The notes: generated by a model from the sequence alone, not told the origin. Positions 8,918 to 17,828 are shown, counted from the stretch's first letter. The stretch: DNA of 64,000 bases from JANMZO01 sp963763135 (GCA_963763135.1 CAVXNJ010000012.1:682001-746000); one strand, 5' to 3'. A program made the numbers and translations.

Positions 8918-9730
8918 TCAGAAGTCCAGCGCCTCGAACCAACGGCCCGTGATGTCCTCGCGGCCGGATGCGGAAACGCCGGGCCGCTTGCGCCCCTGGA
9001 GGTAGAGGTAGAGATCGGCCGCGGTGCCTTCGATCGTGGCGTCGGCCGCATCGCCGGCCCGGTCCCACCAGAAGCCGGTCGGGTCGAACCGCAGCCGCCA
9101 GGTGTCGCCCGTGTCGATCGCCCGCACCGAGAGCTGTTCCCCGTCGCCGCGCAGCCGATCAAGAGGAGCCCCCCAACGCGCTGTCGCCGGTAGGTTCGTG
9201 AGGAACTCATCGATCCCGTCAACCGCCAACGCCGGAAGGATCTCGGGCTCGCGACCCAAGGTGATCGCGAGGTCGGCGCCATGCACGATTGCCTCATGGA
9301 GCATGCGCCGCGGCCAGAAGCGAGCATGGGGATCGGTACCCCACACCCATACCCGCAGGTCCGGTGCCGCCGCATCGAAGACCGCCATCATCTCGTTGAC
9401 GCTGTCGGCGAAGTGCGGAGCGACAGTGTCGTCGGTCGTCGGATAGTCAATGTTCATGTCCATGCGCCACGCCTCGGCGACGATGGGTCCGGCAACGATG
9501 CGACTCGACCATCGGAAGATCCCGAGGACGTGCTCGGTCATCTGTCGAACGGTCCAGCCAGGGCACGTGACGACGGTCGTAGCCAGGCCATCGGCAGCCA
9601 CGGCCTCGGCCAGAAGTCCACTGAACCGGTTGGCTTCGGCCCGGAGATTGAGCAGGTGTTGAGCGGTTTCCATCGGAGTATCTAAGTCGTCCGGATACGG
9701 CAGTGCGAGGAATTTGCCACTCGCACTCAT
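8918..9730 (-). CDS. Mycothiol-dependent maleylpyruvate isomerase-like (DinB/MDMPI) protein
   Basis: The 270-residue protein shows the actinobacterial MDMPI pattern: an N-terminal four-helix DinB-like domain with VTCPGWTVRQMTEHVLG (about residues 55-70) and a conserved late HE-x2-VHGADLA helix, then a C-terminal sterol-carrier-like domain containing W-LRFDPTGFWW and ADLYLYLQGR. Relatives use mycothiol for isomerisation or detoxification, but most are uncharacterised. ATG 9730 is preferred because GGAG lies 8 nt upstream; ATG 9673 is an alternative. It is divergent from the HAD gene 12 bp away. Confidence 0.8.
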   Translation of the reverse strand: MSASGKFLALPYPDDLDTPMETAQHLLNLRAEANRFSGLLAEAVAADGLATTVVTCPGWTVRQMTEHVLGIFRWSSRIVAGPIVAEAWRMDMNIDYPTTDDTVAPHFADSVNEMMAVFDAAAPDLRVWVWGTDPHARFWPRRMLHEAIVHGADLAITLGREPEILPALAVDGIDEFLTNLPATARWGAPLDRLRGDGEQLSVRAIDTGDTWRLRFDPTGFWWDRAGDAADATIEGTAADLYLYLQGRKRPGVSASGREDITGRWFEALDF

Positions 9731-9736
9731 TAGTCT
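9731..9736 (+). promoter_or_regulatory. TAGTCT -10 box, leaderless start of the HAD gene
   Basis: TAGTCT sits exactly 6 nt before GTG 9743, and no ribosome-binding site is present between them. Confidence 0.5.
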
Positions 9737-9742
9737 CACTCC

Positions 9743-10489
9743 GTGCCAAATACCGCTCCGCTTGACCGATCCGAAATCGATGCCGTCGTGTTCGACATGG
9801 GTGGGGTGTTCCTTATCCGTCATTGGGAGCCCGTCTGTGCCGGAATGAGTCGCGGCGGCTACGACATCGACCCGGACCCCGCGCTGTTTCATGAAGCCCA
9901 TCACCAGGCCGTATTCGCGCTTAACGATTTTCTGCACGGCACGATCGTGGAGTCGTCGAAGGAGTTCTGGTCGAACTTCGAACGGGGCTACCTCGCGCAC
10001 CTCGGGGTCCCGGAAGAACACCTTGATCACGCCGTCGAGATCATGTTCACCGAGGTCTTCGGAAAGGAAGCTCATCCGATCTGGCGGTTGAAGCTCGAAG
10101 AGAACATCGCTGGGTTTCATCGCATCGCCGAGGCCGGGATTCCGGTGGCGATCGTGAGCAACAACGACGGCACCGCGCAGCGTCAGTTGGTTGATTTCGG
10201 CATCTGTCAGGTGGGCGATGGACCGCTGCCCAGTGTCGCCACGGTGGTCGACTCCGGCGTACTCGGCATCGCGAAACCCGACCCACGCATCTTCACCCCG
10301 GCCCTCGAAGCACTCGGCGTTCCGCCCGAACGGGCCCTATACGTCGGCGACACAGTGCACGCCGACGTTTTCGGGGCAACCGCCGCTGGTATGCCGGTGG
10401 TGCAACTCGACCCCTACGAACTCTTCGGCGACTTCGACCACGCCCGTCTCCCGACGGTCGCCGCCATCGCGGACTTCCTTCTCGACTAG
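9743..10489 (+). CDS. HAD-superfamily hydrolase
   Basis: The 248-residue protein has the four HAD motifs in order: FDMGGV (nucleophile Asp, about residues 15-20), IVSNNDG (motif II), the lysine in GIAKPDPRIF (motif III) and YVGDTVHADVFGA (motif IV). A helical cap lies between motifs I and II. This is the layout of phosphoglycolate phosphatase or haloacid dehalogenase-like enzymes; the physiological phosphoester is unknown. Translation probably begins leaderlessly at GTG 9743. Confidence 0.88.
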   Translation: MPNTAPLDRSEIDAVVFDMGGVFLIRHWEPVCAGMSRGGYDIDPDPALFHEAHHQAVFALNDFLHGTIVESSKEFWSNFERGYLAHLGVPEEHLDHAVEIMFTEVFGKEAHPIWRLKLEENIAGFHRIAEAGIPVAIVSNNDGTAQRQLVDFGICQVGDGPLPSVATVVDSGVLGIAKPDPRIFTPALEALGVPPERALYVGDTVHADVFGATAAGMPVVQLDPYELFGDFDHARLPTVAAIADFLLD

Positions 10490-10518
10490 CGCTCACCGGT
10501 GGTGCGTCGGCGGATGCG

Positions 10519-11452
10519 TCACTCGAACAACGAAAGCTGATCGACCATCGACGCCGGCATCAAGCGAGGGATCCCCCAGGGAATGTTGTCCATGAATGCC
10601 CACGACCGACGATGAATCGTCGAAGGCCCGTGGGCGGCCAGCGCCATCTTGTGCCTCGGGCACGGGTAGCCCTTGTTCTCGGCGAAGTTGAACATCGGGA
10701 AGTGCTCGTCTTCGGCGCGGCATCAAACGGTCGCGGGTGACCTTCGCCAACACACTGGCCGTTGATATCGAAAGACACGTCGCGTCGCCCTTGACGATCA
10801 GTCGAGTCTTGCCCGGACCGATCGACTCGCTCACAAAGTCCCAGTTGCCATCGATGAGCACCATGTCCGGAACCAGACCGAGCCCTTCGATGGCTCGTTT
10901 CGCCGCGAGCTTCTGTGCCGCTGACATACCGATCTCGTCGCATTCAGTGTGGCTGACCATCCCGACGCTCCAGGCCCGGCACCACGACGCGAGTCGGTCA
11001 TAGAGCGCCTCGCGTTCGCGTTCACTCAACATCTTCGAGTCGCGCACACCGTTCACCCGGCTGTGCTGGGGCAGCACCACGGCGCCGATCGCAAGCGGCC
11101 CGGCCCACGATCCGCGACCCACCTCGTCGAGACCAACCACGACCTCGAATCCCGCCTCCCACAGCTCCCGTTCGATCAGCAGCGTTGGTGGGATCTTCTT
11201 CGACAACTTCTTCTTGACCGGCTTCTTCTTGGCCGGCTTCTTCTTGGCCGTGACTTTCTTCGCCGTGACCTTCTTGGCTGTGACCTTCTTGGCTGTGACC
11301 TTCTTGGCTGTGACCTTCTTGGCTGTGACTTTCTTGGCTGTGACTTTCTTGGCCGAGACTTTCTTGGCGGAGGCCTTCTTGGCGGAGACCTTCTTCGCCG
11401 CTGGGACGCGCTTCGCCAGCGAGGCTGGGCGAGTTCGTTCGGGCGCGTTCAC
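10519..11452 (-). CDS. rnhB: Ribonuclease HII with lysine-rich N-terminal repeat; frameshifted near 10715
   Basis: After a 75-residue head of AKKVT-type repeats comes an RNase HII domain with DEVGRG (first two acidic residues), IDGNW (third) and ASVLAKVTRDRLM (fourth). It cleaves RNA in RNA-DNA hybrids and single ribonucleotides in DNA. Directly after RDRLM the frame changes: the conserved tail (FPMFNFAENKGYPCPRHK, then HRRSW, ending QLSLFE) continues in another frame to TGA 10519, whereas the original frame runs through non-homologous sequence to 10493. One extra base in the CCGCGCC run (10713-10720) explains it. The lysine head resembles histone-H1-like tails and could bind nucleic acid. 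Confidence 0.85.
11249..11400 (-). repeat. Tandem 15-bp repeat coding AKKVT
   Basis: About ten copies of a 15-bp unit (minus strand AGCCAAGAAGGTCAC and variants) encode the AKKVT/AKKVS head of RNase HII. Several central copies are identical, which suggests recent slippage. Confidence 0.85.
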
Positions 11453-11470
11453 GGCAGGCTTCTTGTCGGC

Positions 11471-13096
11471 TCAGTCGATGGTCGGAGCCTGAAGGAGCGC
11501 TTCGCCCTTGAGACCCTCGCCGCGCCAGGCGGGATCGATGCTGGAACATCGCAGGGTGAGGGCCACACCGGTCGGATCCTCCACGTCCCAGAGCAACGCC
11601 GGGCGGGCTCCGTGCCAACGGAACGAAAACGACACACGGCCGGCGGGCGTTGCGAGATTGCGCACGTCGAGTTTGGCGCCGAGCCATGCCTTGCGAAACC
11701 CGGGGACGAGATCGACACGGTCGTCGGGACCAACGTCGGCGATGGCCCGAACATGTGCCACCACGGCTGAGGCCAGACGAATCGGGTCGTCGGGGACCAG
11801 CGAACCACCGGGGCCAACGGCCGGTAGCGGCGGAAGGGGCAACTCGGGTAAGGGCCACGGAGATCCCGCTTTGGCCCAGGCTTTTCGGCATTGCGCAGCT
11901 GCGGCCGAATCCTTTGCGACCTGGAAGAACCGTGCGGCTTCCGGGAGTACGGCCACACTCTCGTTGTTCTTCAACCTGGCCGATCGCTTGAGCACGAACT
12001 CGAGTGCACCGGCGAGCTGCGGCGCTAGCGTTTCGGCGAAGAGGTGATCGCCCGAAATCGCGGCGTGGGTAGCGAGCGCCCTAATCATATGTGCGCTGAT
12101 TAATGCATTGTCAGCGTCGAACGATCCGTTGCTGAGTTGGAACTCGCCCACACCCTCAAGTAACGCGCCACTCTCGGCTGTACATCCGCTCAACGCCAAC
12201 GCCGTCGCCACCGCTGCACGCTCGGGCACGGTCAAGTCGGTCGAGGCGATAGCCGGCTCGGCGGCCAACAGAAGCGCCGCGCCGTTTGCCGCCGCGTCGG
12301 TGGCGAAGGCTTTCTCCGGCACCAGGATCTCGGGGAGTCGACCGATGTGAACACCCCAGCCTGAAGCAGCCCGGTGAACATCGGGCAACGTCGTCAGAAC
12401 GGGCGTACCCGAGAGCGCAACGCCGCTCGAAGCGCCGAGCAGAGCCGCGAATCGCATCGTCGTGCCGTGGGTGAGCGGAAGAATGACGGCCAACTCGACG
12501 CCGACCGAGGGGTCCGCGGTCTGCTCAAGCGATGGTGTGGCCGCTCCCGACATCACCACTCCGGCCAGATCGCCGCCCTGCTCCACGAGCGCGAACCGCT
12601 GCGGGGCGCGAGGCAGCGTGAGTAGCGGGAAGCCGTCGACGCGTACAACCGCACCGGTCACCGACACGTTCCGAACTCCGGGGCCGCGAAGCACCAGCGC
12701 CAGTGCAAACGGAACCTTCGAGCGGTTCTCGACGTCGCAGACCGCAAGCTCCCGCTGCCCTTGCACCGCACCGAACGTCGTGAAAATCGCGTCGCCACTG
12801 GGAACGCGAACCGAGGTCTGCACGATCGGCGCGTTGCGGATCAGGTGCTGGCGCGTTGTGATCTCGGTGTCGGGGCGATACCAACGGTCGTCGCCGCCAA
12901 CCCACCAGTCGAGTGTGATCTCTTCCGAGGTTCCCGCGTGAAGCACAATGACGCCACCGCCGCGCACATGCGCACGCCTTGGCGATCCAATGGTTCCGAT
13001 GATCATGTTCTGCTGACTTTCCTGGGCGCCGAGCGACCGGTCGATCCACAGTGAACGGCGGCGTGCATGTCTCTGATCGTAGGAGATCGCCAGCAA
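11471..13096 (-). CDS. Conserved-looking protein of unknown function, glucosidase-like architecture possible
   Basis: The 541-residue protein has no signal peptide and no motif I can name with confidence. The N-terminal half (to about 290) reads as beta-sandwich sequence (a D-R-W-Y-RPDTEITTRQH region and alternating hydrophobics); the second half (about 300-450) is helical with SNGSFDADNALIS and an alanine-rich repeat pattern, reminiscent of the (alpha/alpha)6 barrel of glycogen-debranching or trehalase-like enzymes. A C-terminal beta domain has RVSFSFRWHGARPALLWDVEDP. No catalytic acid pair is evident. The start TTG 13096 is tentative; ATG 13006 is possible. It ends 18 bp before the RNase HII start and is divergent from a molybdoenzyme, with a large palindrome between. 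Confidence 0.6.
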   Translation of the reverse strand: MLAISYDQRHARRRSLWIDRSLGAQESQQNMIIGTIGSPRRAHVRGGGVIVLHAGTSEEITLDWWVGGDDRWYRPDTEITTRQHLIRNAPIVQTSVRVPSGDAIFTTFGAVQGQRELAVCDVENRSKVPFALALVLRGPGVRNVSVTGAVVRVDGFPLLTLPRAPQRFALVEQGGDLAGVVMSGAATPSLEQTADPSVGVELAVILPLTHGTTMRFAALLGASSGVALSGTPVLTTLPDVHRAASGWGVHIGRLPEILVPEKAFATDAAANGAALLLAAEPAIASTDLTVPERAAVATALALSGCTAESGALLEGVGEFQLSNGSFDADNALISAHMIRALATHAAISGDHLFAETLAPQLAGALEFVLKRSARLKNNESVAVLPEAARFFQVAKDSAAAAQCRKAWAKAGSPWPLPELPLPPLPAVGPGGSLVPDDPIRLASAVVAHVRAIADVGPDDRVDLVPGFRKAWLGAKLDVRNLATPAGRVSFSFRWHGARPALLWDVEDPTGVALTLRCSSIDPAWRGEGLKGEALLQAPTID

Positions 13097-13110
13097 GGAG
13101 CGGATCTCCA

Positions 13111-13157
13111 GAGTGTGTGCGCTGGCTTAGCTCCCGTCTAAGTAAGCGCACACACTC
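13111..13157. repeat. 47-bp interrupted palindrome in a divergent promoter region
   Basis: GAGTGTGTGCGCT (13111-13123) is perfectly complementary to AGCGCACACACTC (13145-13157). Inside, CTTAG pairs with CTAAG around a 7-nt centre after a 2-nt mismatch. It lies 14 nt upstream of the minus-strand start at 13096 and 114 nt upstream of the molybdoenzyme start at 13272. It could be an operator for a dimeric regulator or an RNA hairpin. Confidence 0.8.
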
Positions 13158-13271
13158 GAACGAAAACCTCCGATTGACGAAACGCAATACGTACCCGTAG
13201 AGTCAGTCTGCTAGTTGAACTGACTTCCCAAACGCCACCGGACACCCAACCGCCGACCCCGGGAGACATCG

Positions 13272-15605
13272 ATGCCGAACGCTCCGACCGAAACAACAAC
13301 CAACGAGACAGTCGCCGCAGACTCCGACTCGACGACCGAGGCGTGGCACCAGACCGCATGCATCCTCTGCGAGAGCAACTGCGGTGTTGAGATCCGGCTC
13401 GGCGGTCCGTCGAACTATGGCGAAGGCCGGGGCTTTGCCCGGATCCGGGGCGACAAGGCCCATCCGGCGTCGAAGGGCTACACGTGTGAAAAGGCACTTC
13501 GACTCGACCATTACCAAAACGGAGGCCCGCGGATCACGAGCCCTCTGCGTCGCCGCGACGACGGGACCTACGAAGAGATCGACTGGGAGACCGCAATCAG
13601 CGAAATCGCAGTGCGTTTCGCCAAGGTCCGCGACACCTACGGCGGGGAAACGATCTTCTATTACGGCGGAGGCGGCCAGGGCAACCACCTCGGCGGCGCG
13701 TACTCGGGAGCGACCCTGCGAGCCCTCGGGGCCAGATTCAAGGCCAACGCGTTGAGCCAGGAAAAGACCGGCGAGTTCTGGGTGAACGCCAAGATGGTCG
13801 GCAACTCGATGCGGGGCGACTTCGAGAACACCGAACTCGCACTGTTCGTCGGCAAGAACCCGTGGCAATCGCATGGCTTCTCCCACGCCCGCACGACACT
13901 GAAGGAAATCGCCAAGGACCCGGCCCGATCGATCATCGTGATTGATCCACGGCGGTCCGAGACGGCGGAGATGGCCGACGTGCATCTCCAGGTGAGGCCC
14001 GGTACCGACGCCTGGTGCCTTGCCGCGTTGGTGGGCGTGATCGTGCAGGAGCAACTCCACGACCGAACCTGGCTCAGGGACCATGCCTCGGGTGTGGAAA
14101 CCATCGAAGCACTGGCGCAGGGATTTGACGTTGCGCAGTACTCGGCCATCTGTGGCGTCGACGAAGGGCTCATCCGAGATGCGGCCCGTCGTATCGCGGC
14201 GGCTAACAGCGTGGCCGTGTTCGAGGACCTTGGAATACAAATGGCACCGAACTCGACCCTCTGCAGCTATCTCGAAAAGCTCGTCTGGATGCTCACCGGC
14301 AACTTCGCGAAACCGGGAGCGCAGTACACGCCGTCGAGCCTCGTCGCGCTGGCCCGCGGTGGCGAAAGCAAGAACGCCAAATCCGGAAAGGCAAACGTGA
14401 GCCCGGTGGTCGGCGCCCGCATCATCTCGGGCCTGGTGCCGTGCAACGTGATCCCGGAGGAAATTCTCACTGACCATCCGGCGAGGTACCGCGCCATGCT
14501 CGTCGAGTCGGGAAACCCGGCACATTCACTCGCTGACAGCCGAGCGATGCGTGAAGCACTTGCGTCGTTGGAGCTGCTCGTCGTCATCGACGTCGCCATG
14601 ACCGAGACCGCCCGCCTCGCCCACTACGTGCTGCCAGCGGCGTCGCAATACGAGAAATGGGAAGCGACGTTCTTCAACTTCGACTTTCCCGAAAACGTGT
14701 TTCACCTCCGCCGACCGTTGCTCGACCCATTGCCGGGCACACTTCCCGAACCGGAGATCCACGCGCGTTTGATCGAAGCCCTGGGCGCGCTCACCGAGGC
14801 CGACTACGAACCGCTCCGAGAAGCCGCCTCAAAAGGTCGTGCCGCCTTTGCTGAAGCGTTCTTCGCGTTGTCGGCTTCTGATCCGAAAATCGGGTCGTTG
14901 GCTCCCGTGGTCCTCTATCGAACCCTCGGACCAACCCTGCCCAACGGAGCGGCCTCAGCGGCGATTCTCTGGGGAGCCGCACACCGATGCGCACTGAGCT
15001 TCCCGTCGAGCGTGGCCCGAGCGGGCTTTACCGGCGATGGCCTGGAATCCGGCGAGAAGCTCTTCGACGCGATCCTCAACAGCCCGTCGGGCGTTACGTT
15101 CACCGTCGACGACCATGATGAGAGCTGGCGACGGGTGAAGACCGATGATGGTCGGCTCCATCTGGTCGTCGATGAACTTCTCGCCGACATCGAGGCGCTG
15201 AAGTCTGGCATGCCGACCGAGTCGGAGGATTTCCCGCTCGTACTCTCCGCCGGTGAACGTCGCTCGTTCACGGCCAACACCATCTTCCGAGACAACACCT
15301 GGCGGAAGAAGGACGCGGGGGGTGCATTACGGGTCAGCCGGGCTGACGCCGACCGCTTCGGTTTGCTCGACGGTGGCCGCGCCCGCCTGACCACCGAACG
15401 GGCGAGCGTCGAGGTCACCGTCGAAGTAAGCGACATGATGCGCCAGGGCCACGTGTCGCTTCCGAACGGCATGGGGGTCGGCACGTCCGACGACGTCGCG
15501 GGAGTCGCCCCCAACGAGCTGACCGCAGCCGGCCACCGCGATCGCATTGCCGGCACGCCGTTCCACAAGCACGTCCCGGCCCGCCTCGAACCCATTCCGG
15601 CATGA
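13272..15605 (+). CDS. Molybdopterin-dependent oxidoreductase (formate dehydrogenase/DMSO reductase family)
   Basis: The 777-residue protein begins 6 nt after GGGAG. Near residue 32 it has CILCESNCGVEI and a later C in GYTCEKAL, the CxxC-x3-C-xn-C site for one [4Fe-4S] cluster. The middle carries molybdopterin-guanine dinucleotide-binding sequences (IIVIDPRRSETAEMAD, about 225; VESGNPAHSLADS, about 415) and a C-terminal beta-barrel domain with LPNGMGVG. No twin-arginine signal is present, so it is cytoplasmic. I see no Cys or in-frame TGA at the usual formate dehydrogenase ligand site, so the substrate is open. A paralogue lies at 21.8-24.1 kb on the other strand. An HxlR regulator follows 42 bp downstream. 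Confidence 0.85.
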   Translation: MPNAPTETTTNETVAADSDSTTEAWHQTACILCESNCGVEIRLGGPSNYGEGRGFARIRGDKAHPASKGYTCEKALRLDHYQNGGPRITSPLRRRDDGTYEEIDWETAISEIAVRFAKVRDTYGGETIFYYGGGGQGNHLGGAYSGATLRALGARFKANALSQEKTGEFWVNAKMVGNSMRGDFENTELALFVGKNPWQSHGFSHARTTLKEIAKDPARSIIVIDPRRSETAEMADVHLQVRPGTDAWCLAALVGVIVQEQLHDRTWLRDHASGVETIEALAQGFDVAQYSAICGVDEGLIRDAARRIAAANSVAVFEDLGIQMAPNSTLCSYLEKLVWMLTGNFAKPGAQYTPSSLVALARGGESKNAKSGKANVSPVVGARIISGLVPCNVIPEEILTDHPARYRAMLVESGNPAHSLADSRAMREALASLELLVVIDVAMTETARLAHYVLPAASQYEKWEATFFNFDFPENVFHLRRPLLDPLPGTLPEPEIHARLIEALGALTEADYEPLREAASKGRAAFAEAFFALSASDPKIGSLAPVVLYRTLGPTLPNGAASAAILWGAAHRCALSFPSSVARAGFTGDGLESGEKLFDAILNSPSGVTFTVDDHDESWRRVKTDDGRLHLVVDELLADIEALKSGMPTESEDFPLVLSAGERRSFTANTIFRDNTWRKKDAGGALRVSRADADRFGLLDGGRARLTTERASVEVTVEVSDMMRQGHVSLPNGMGVGTSDDVAGVAPNELTAAGHRDRIAGTPFHKHVPARLEPIPA

Positions 15606-15634
15606 GCCGTTAGAAGCGCTGCCGCGATCGGGAG

Positions 15635-15640
15635 TAGAAA
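15635..15640 (+). promoter_or_regulatory. TAGAAA -10 box, leaderless start of the HxlR gene
   Basis: TAGAAA lies 7 nt upstream of GTG 15648 with no Shine-Dalgarno sequence between. Confidence 0.4.
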
Positions 15641-15647
15641 TAGCTTC

Positions 15648-16091
15648 GTGCGCCGCACCCGCTTCGATACCGACGTCTGCCCGATCGCCCGGACGACCGA
15701 TCTGATCGGCGACTGGTGGACGCCGGTCGTTATGCGCGAGGCGTTCTTCGGCTGCAAGCGGTTCGAGCAGTTCCAGGAACGTCTCACGATCAGTCGGGCC
15801 ACGCTGACCGAACGGTTGAACCGACTCGTCGACGAGGGAATGCTGGACCGGGTGGCCTACCAGACCAACCCGGTCCGTTACGAGTACGTGTTGACCGAGA
15901 AGGGCCGCTCGTTCTTCGATGTCCTCGCCGCGATGTGGAGCTGGGGTGACCGGTGGCTCTTCAACGAAGGTGGAGCGAGCATCGAGCTGACCGACCGCGA
16001 TTCAAAGCGGCCGGTCACACCCAAGGTCATCGACGCCAACACCGGCGCGGGCATCGACGTCCGCCAACTCCGCGTGCGTCGAAAGCGCTGA
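15648..16091 (+). CDS. HxlR-family winged-helix transcriptional regulator
   Basis: The 147-residue protein has the family signature CPIARTTDLIGDWWTPVVMRE at the N-terminus, followed by a winged helix (RFEQFQERLTISRATLTERLNRLVDEGML, split over about 43-72) and the YVLTEKGRSF strand-turn that closes the domain. HxlR proteins respond to aldehydes, thiols or redox signals; the conserved N-terminal cysteine is present. Its position just after the molybdoenzyme suggests it may regulate that gene, but it appears to have its own leaderless promoter. The C-terminal 35 residues are variable. Confidence 0.87.
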   Translation: MRRTRFDTDVCPIARTTDLIGDWWTPVVMREAFFGCKRFEQFQERLTISRATLTERLNRLVDEGMLDRVAYQTNPVRYEYVLTEKGRSFFDVLAAMWSWGDRWLFNEGGASIELTDRDSKRPVTPKVIDANTGAGIDVRQLRVRRKR

Positions 16092-16165
16092 GCCGACAGT
16101 GCTGAGCAACAGTGCTGAGCCGACAGTGCTGAGCGCCGGTCGATAGTGCTGAGTGCCGGTCGATA
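16092..16165. repeat. Short tandem repeats of CAGTGCTGAGC type
   Basis: Immediately after the HxlR stop, AGTGCTGAG recurs four times (GCCGACAGTGCTGAG, CAACAGTGCTGAG, CCGACAGTGCTGAG, then a longer GCCGGTCGATAGTGCTGAG followed by a partial copy of its left half). The block fills most of the gap to the convergent fasciclin gene. Confidence 0.75.
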
Positions 16166-16182
16166 GCGGCGACGCGACCGGA

Positions 16183-17664
16183 TCAACTTGGCAACAGCAC
16201 CGAGTCGATCACGTGGATGATGCCGTTGCTTGCCGGGATGTCAGTGATCTGCACGAGCGCGTTCCCGATGAAGACCTGACCGTTGCGAACCGAGACGGGA
16301 AGCTTCTGACCGTTCAACGTCGTAATCGTTGCGTGGTCGCTGACAATCACGGAGGCGGGAACTCGGCCGGCAAGCACATGAAGCGTGAGGATCTTCGTGA
16401 GCGTCGCTTTCGATTCGGGCTTGAGGAGCGTTTCCAGCGTTCCGGCGGGCAGCAGATTGAAGGCCGCGTCAGTTGGCGCGAACACGGTGAACGGGCCCGG
16501 ACCCTGCAACGTCGCCGTGAGGCCGGCCGCCTCCACTGCCGTCAGCAGCGTCTTGAATGAACCGGCACGGTTGGCCACATCGATGATCGCGCCAGCCACA
16601 ATCGGGGTGGTGGCGGGCGGTGGGATGAGAACGGAGTCGATCACGTGGATGATCCCGTTTGACGCTTCGACGTCGGCCGTCGTGACATTCACCGAGTCGT
16701 TGAATACGACGTTGCCCCCGGACACTTTGATGGCCACGGTCGCTCCGTTCACCGTCTGCACCCTGGTCCCGTCGAGCTGAACGATCGTTGACGCGGGCAC
16801 TTTTCCCGGAACGACGTGATAGGTGAGGATCTCCGTCAGTCGTTTCTTGTCGGCCAGAATGGCGTCGAGATCAGCCTTGGGAATCTTGGCAAACGCCGCG
16901 TCAGTCGGGGCAAACACGGTAAACGGACCGGCCCCCTTCAGCGTGTCGACGAGTCCGGCCGCGGTCAGGGCTGTCGCGAGAGTCTTGAACGACCCGGCCG
17001 AAACCGCAGTGTCGACGATGTCTTTCAAAGTCGGTTTCGCAGTGGTAGTCGGGGTCGTACCGGGCAGCACGAACCCGGGTGGCAGCAGGACGGAGTCGAT
17101 GACATGGATGACCCCGTTGGTCGCGGCAACGTCCACCGAAGTCACGTTGACGTCGCCGTTCAACACGACGTTGCCGCCCGAGACCGTGATCTGCACACCG
17201 GCGCCGTTGACGGTTGTCGCGGCTTTGCCATCGAGCGTCAGAACCGTCGAAGCCGGCACGCGGCCGGCGATGACGTGATAGGTCAGCACTTGCGTCAGCT
17301 TCGTCTTGTCGGCGAGAAGGGCGTCAAGCGTGGCCTTCGGAATCTTGGCAAACGCTGCATCGGTCGGCGCGAACACGGTGAAAGGACCCTTCCCCTTCAG
17401 CGTTTCGACCAGTCCCGCAGCATCCAGAGCGGCGGCGAGCGTGTTGAAAGATCCAGCGCCGACCGCCGTATCGATGAGGTCTTTGGTCGTTTTTTTGGTC
17501 GTCGTCTTTTTCGTCGCGACCTTCTTGGTGGTGACGTTCTTGGTCACCGTCTTTTTGGTCGCGGCTTTCTTGGCGGCGGCGTCAACGGGCGACTGCCACG
17601 CCGCAGTGCCAAGGATCAAAGCCCCGGTCAACATCGTCGAAACCATTCGAATATGTCGCTTCAT
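16183..17664 (-). CDS. Secreted protein with three fasciclin (FAS1) domains and a lysine-rich head
   Basis: Starting at ATG 17664 (GAGGAA 7 nt upstream) the protein is 493 residues. A signal peptide (MKRHIRM then a hydrophobic core, cleavage near VDAAA) is followed by about 30 residues of KKVATKKTT-type repeats and three FAS1 domains, each with the GPFTVFAPTDAAF and TLKILTxHV/LTYHV boxes and an H2-like 'NGIIHVIDSVLLP' end, at about 60-195, 200-340 and 345-493. FAS1 proteins mediate cell-surface adhesion; mycobacterial MPT70/MPT83 are the known relatives under SigK control. The gene is divergent from sigK-rskA, and both sides carry a similar promoter. Confidence 0.9.
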   Translation of the reverse strand: MKRHIRMVSTMLTGALILGTAAWQSPVDAAAKKAATKKTVTKNVTTKKVATKKTTTKKTTKDLIDTAVGAGSFNTLAAALDAAGLVETLKGKGPFTVFAPTDAAFAKIPKATLDALLADKTKLTQVLTYHVIAGRVPASTVLTLDGKAATTVNGAGVQITVSGGNVVLNGDVNVTSVDVAATNGVIHVIDSVLLPPGFVLPGTTPTTTAKPTLKDIVDTAVSAGSFKTLATALTAAGLVDTLKGAGPFTVFAPTDAAFAKIPKADLDAILADKKRLTEILTYHVVPGKVPASTIVQLDGTRVQTVNGATVAIKVSGGNVVFNDSVNVTTADVEASNGIIHVIDSVLIPPPATTPIVAGAIIDVANRAGSFKTLLTAVEAAGLTATLQGPGPFTVFAPTDAAFNLLPAGTLETLLKPESKATLTKILTLHVLAGRVPASVIVSDHATITTLNGQKLPVSVRNGQVFIGNALVQITDIPASNGIIHVIDSVLLPS

Positions 17665-17710
17665 GCGAGTTCCTCGTTTCTCAGCCACCCGATCGGTGGA
17701 GTTTGGCAGG

Positions 17711-17741
17711 TATCCGCACACGAAGCTGAGTTCGGATGACG
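17711..17741 (-). promoter_or_regulatory. Predicted SigK-type promoter of the fasciclin gene
   Basis: On the minus strand CGTCATCC (plus 17734-17741) is followed after 17 nt by CGGATA (plus 17711-17716). Spacing and -35 resemble the mycobacterial SigK consensus (CCATCC, 16-17 nt, CCGAAT). The start codon lies about 47 nt downstream of the -10 box with its own GAGGAA site. Confidence 0.6.
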
Positions 17742-17790
17742 GTTTAACATCATTTAGCGGTATTTTTGGGTTCGACCTTTCTTCCCCGGT

Positions 17791-17820
17791 CGTCATCCAA
17801 ACCTTCTACCGCTACGGAAA
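17791..17820 (+). promoter_or_regulatory. Predicted SigK-type autoregulatory promoter of sigK-rskA
   Basis: CGTCATCC (17791-17798) is followed after 16 nt by CGGAAA (17815-17820), matching the element on the opposite strand in front of the fasciclin gene. ATG 17829 begins 8 nt after the -10 box, so the sigK transcript may be leaderless. Confidence 0.6.
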
Positions 17821-17828
17821 ACCAAACG

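Noticed and set aside
9731..10120. N-terminal extension of the MDMPI-like protein to 10120
   Set aside because: It would run antisense through the HAD gene; ATG 9730 has a ribosome site and fits family length.
10493..10735. Novel C-terminal domain of RNase HII in the written frame
   Set aside because: The other frame gives the conserved family end (FNFAENKGYPCPRHK, QLSLFE); the written frame has no family resemblance.
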